From the NCBI GenBank assembly GCA_033239005.1, contig BSQZ01000016.1:713031-777030 (forward strand): a DNA stretch of 64,000 nt, read 5' to 3'. The stretch's first letter is position 1, and the number at the start of each line of letters is the position of its first letter. Shown piece after piece: positions 63,317 to 64,000 of this stretch. The position numbers and the translations under genes are program-made. Source of the DNA: Lamellibrachia satsuma (taxonomy: Eukaryota > Annelida > Polychaeta > Sabellida > Siboglinidae). The notes below the pieces were generated by a model. It saw nothing but the letters and a program-made list of their open reading frames with translations, was not told the origin of the DNA and ran no database searches.

Positions 63317-63439
63317 AGCCTTCTTGTGCTTCACGACTGTGTCTCATGGTCACCGTGTTGCAGTCCAGCCCAAGAGGATACCATGGAGATATTTGTAGCC
63401 GATTTGTAGGTTTCAATCGTGACTCCTCTTGCTCTTCTA

Positions 63440-63660
63440 ATTCTCACAGACGACAATCAATGAATGGAACAAATTATTTACATATTGTGTAACTGCTAGC
63501 AGCGTGAATATGTCTAAAACAAAGTTGACACATATCTCAGGAGGGCGGATTATACATAAATGAAAAATGTTGGACTCTCGATAAGCCAATGGCTTCCTTG
63601 TCCACTTGCCATCTGGGCCTTTGTCTTGGATGGCAATCTTGTTCAATCTTGTTGTTAAAT
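63440..63660 (+). mobile_element. LINE 3' fragment, plus orientation
   Basis: TCTCACAGACGACAATCAAT, then GCTAGCAGCGTGAATATGTC, GTTGGACTCTCGATAAGCCA and TGGATGGCAATCTTGTTCAA. It covers the last ~40 codons and 3' UTR of the family with two tail units. Confidence 0.9.
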
Positions 63661-64000
63661 GTAGTTCAGGTTTGGCAGCTTCGGCGCTCTGAGCTTGTCA
63701 CCATACTCGAGGTTCTATAGTTCTAGCAATGTTAGTGACAGTGATTTGTCCGGCATCGCTAGTCTCGACGGCAGTGGTGGAGATCGTTCGGAAACGGGGC
63801 AGGGACATCTTACTGTATGAGCAGAAACCGACACAGTCGTGTAAGATGTTGTATATAAGTAATTATTTTTGTGTTCACCTATTGATCTGCCTACACACTC
63901 GGCATGTTGAGGCTAGGCAGAATTTGAAGAAGAAATTAAGGAAAATGTCGCGTCCGTACTTGCCTTCGAATTATCTTCAAGTCAAACCAACAAGTCAACT
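63661..64000 (+). other. Right edge with an open frame running off the window
   Basis: From the ATG at 63729 a frame stays open to the edge (90 codons, starting MLVTVICPASLVSTAVVEIV). There is no recognised domain. It may be the start of a gene or chance. Confidence 0.2.

Overview
The window is animal nuclear DNA. Genes are split into short exons (45-190 bp) with GT/AG borders and introns of roughly 0.2-3.8 kb. Between and inside them lie LINE, tRNA-headed SINE, MITE-like and tandem repeats. Protein sequences and repeat style suggest a marine invertebrate bilaterian (mollusc-like), but I cannot name the species.

Four multi-exon genes could be rebuilt exon by exon, with every splice phase consistent. 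(1) ANAPC7, the TPR subunit of the anaphase-promoting complex, on the minus strand at 25147-10528 (17 coding exons, 554 aa). (2) PTRH2, mitochondrial peptidyl-tRNA hydrolase 2, on the plus strand at 26668-30503 (5 exons, 165 aa), head to head with ANAPC7 across a 1.5-kb spacer. (3) VMP1, the ER scramblase/autophagy membrane protein, on the plus strand. Its classical 410-aa body is 38867-51992, and an upstream exon ending at 35489 appears to add an in-frame SAP domain. (4) A secreted ML-domain-like (NPC2/GM2A-type) lipid-binding protein on the minus strand at 56013-52033 (4 exons, 147 aa). Its stop codon lies 41 bp from the VMP1 stop codon, tail to tail. PTRH2 and VMP1 are also neighbours in vertebrates, so the linkage looks old.

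The left 10 kb is transposon territory: a 5'-truncated LINE with an uninterrupted reverse transcriptase frame (1142-3016), a broken DUF7869-like transposase relic with an internal duplication (3530-6300), further LINE tails and a 56-bp tandem repeat. A possible orphan terminal exon lies at 773-944. The 30.5-35.2 kb interval holds two decayed LINE fragments and an unassigned frame. The right 8 kb (56-64 kb) has no confident gene; it is built of diverged tandem duplications, a 33-bp and a 51-bp repeat array, microsatellites and LINE tails.

The most interesting signals are the SAP-VMP1 fusion, the VMP1/ML-gene antisense overlap, three CTCF-like motifs at exact 22-bp spacing just past ANAPC7, three DR1 nuclear-receptor-like elements at exact 21-bp spacing in an ANAPC7 intron, a large imperfect palindrome next to (TA)n in the ANAPC7/PTRH2 spacer, a uORF overlapping the PTRH2 start, and a 92-bp alternating-monomer repeat inside VMP1.
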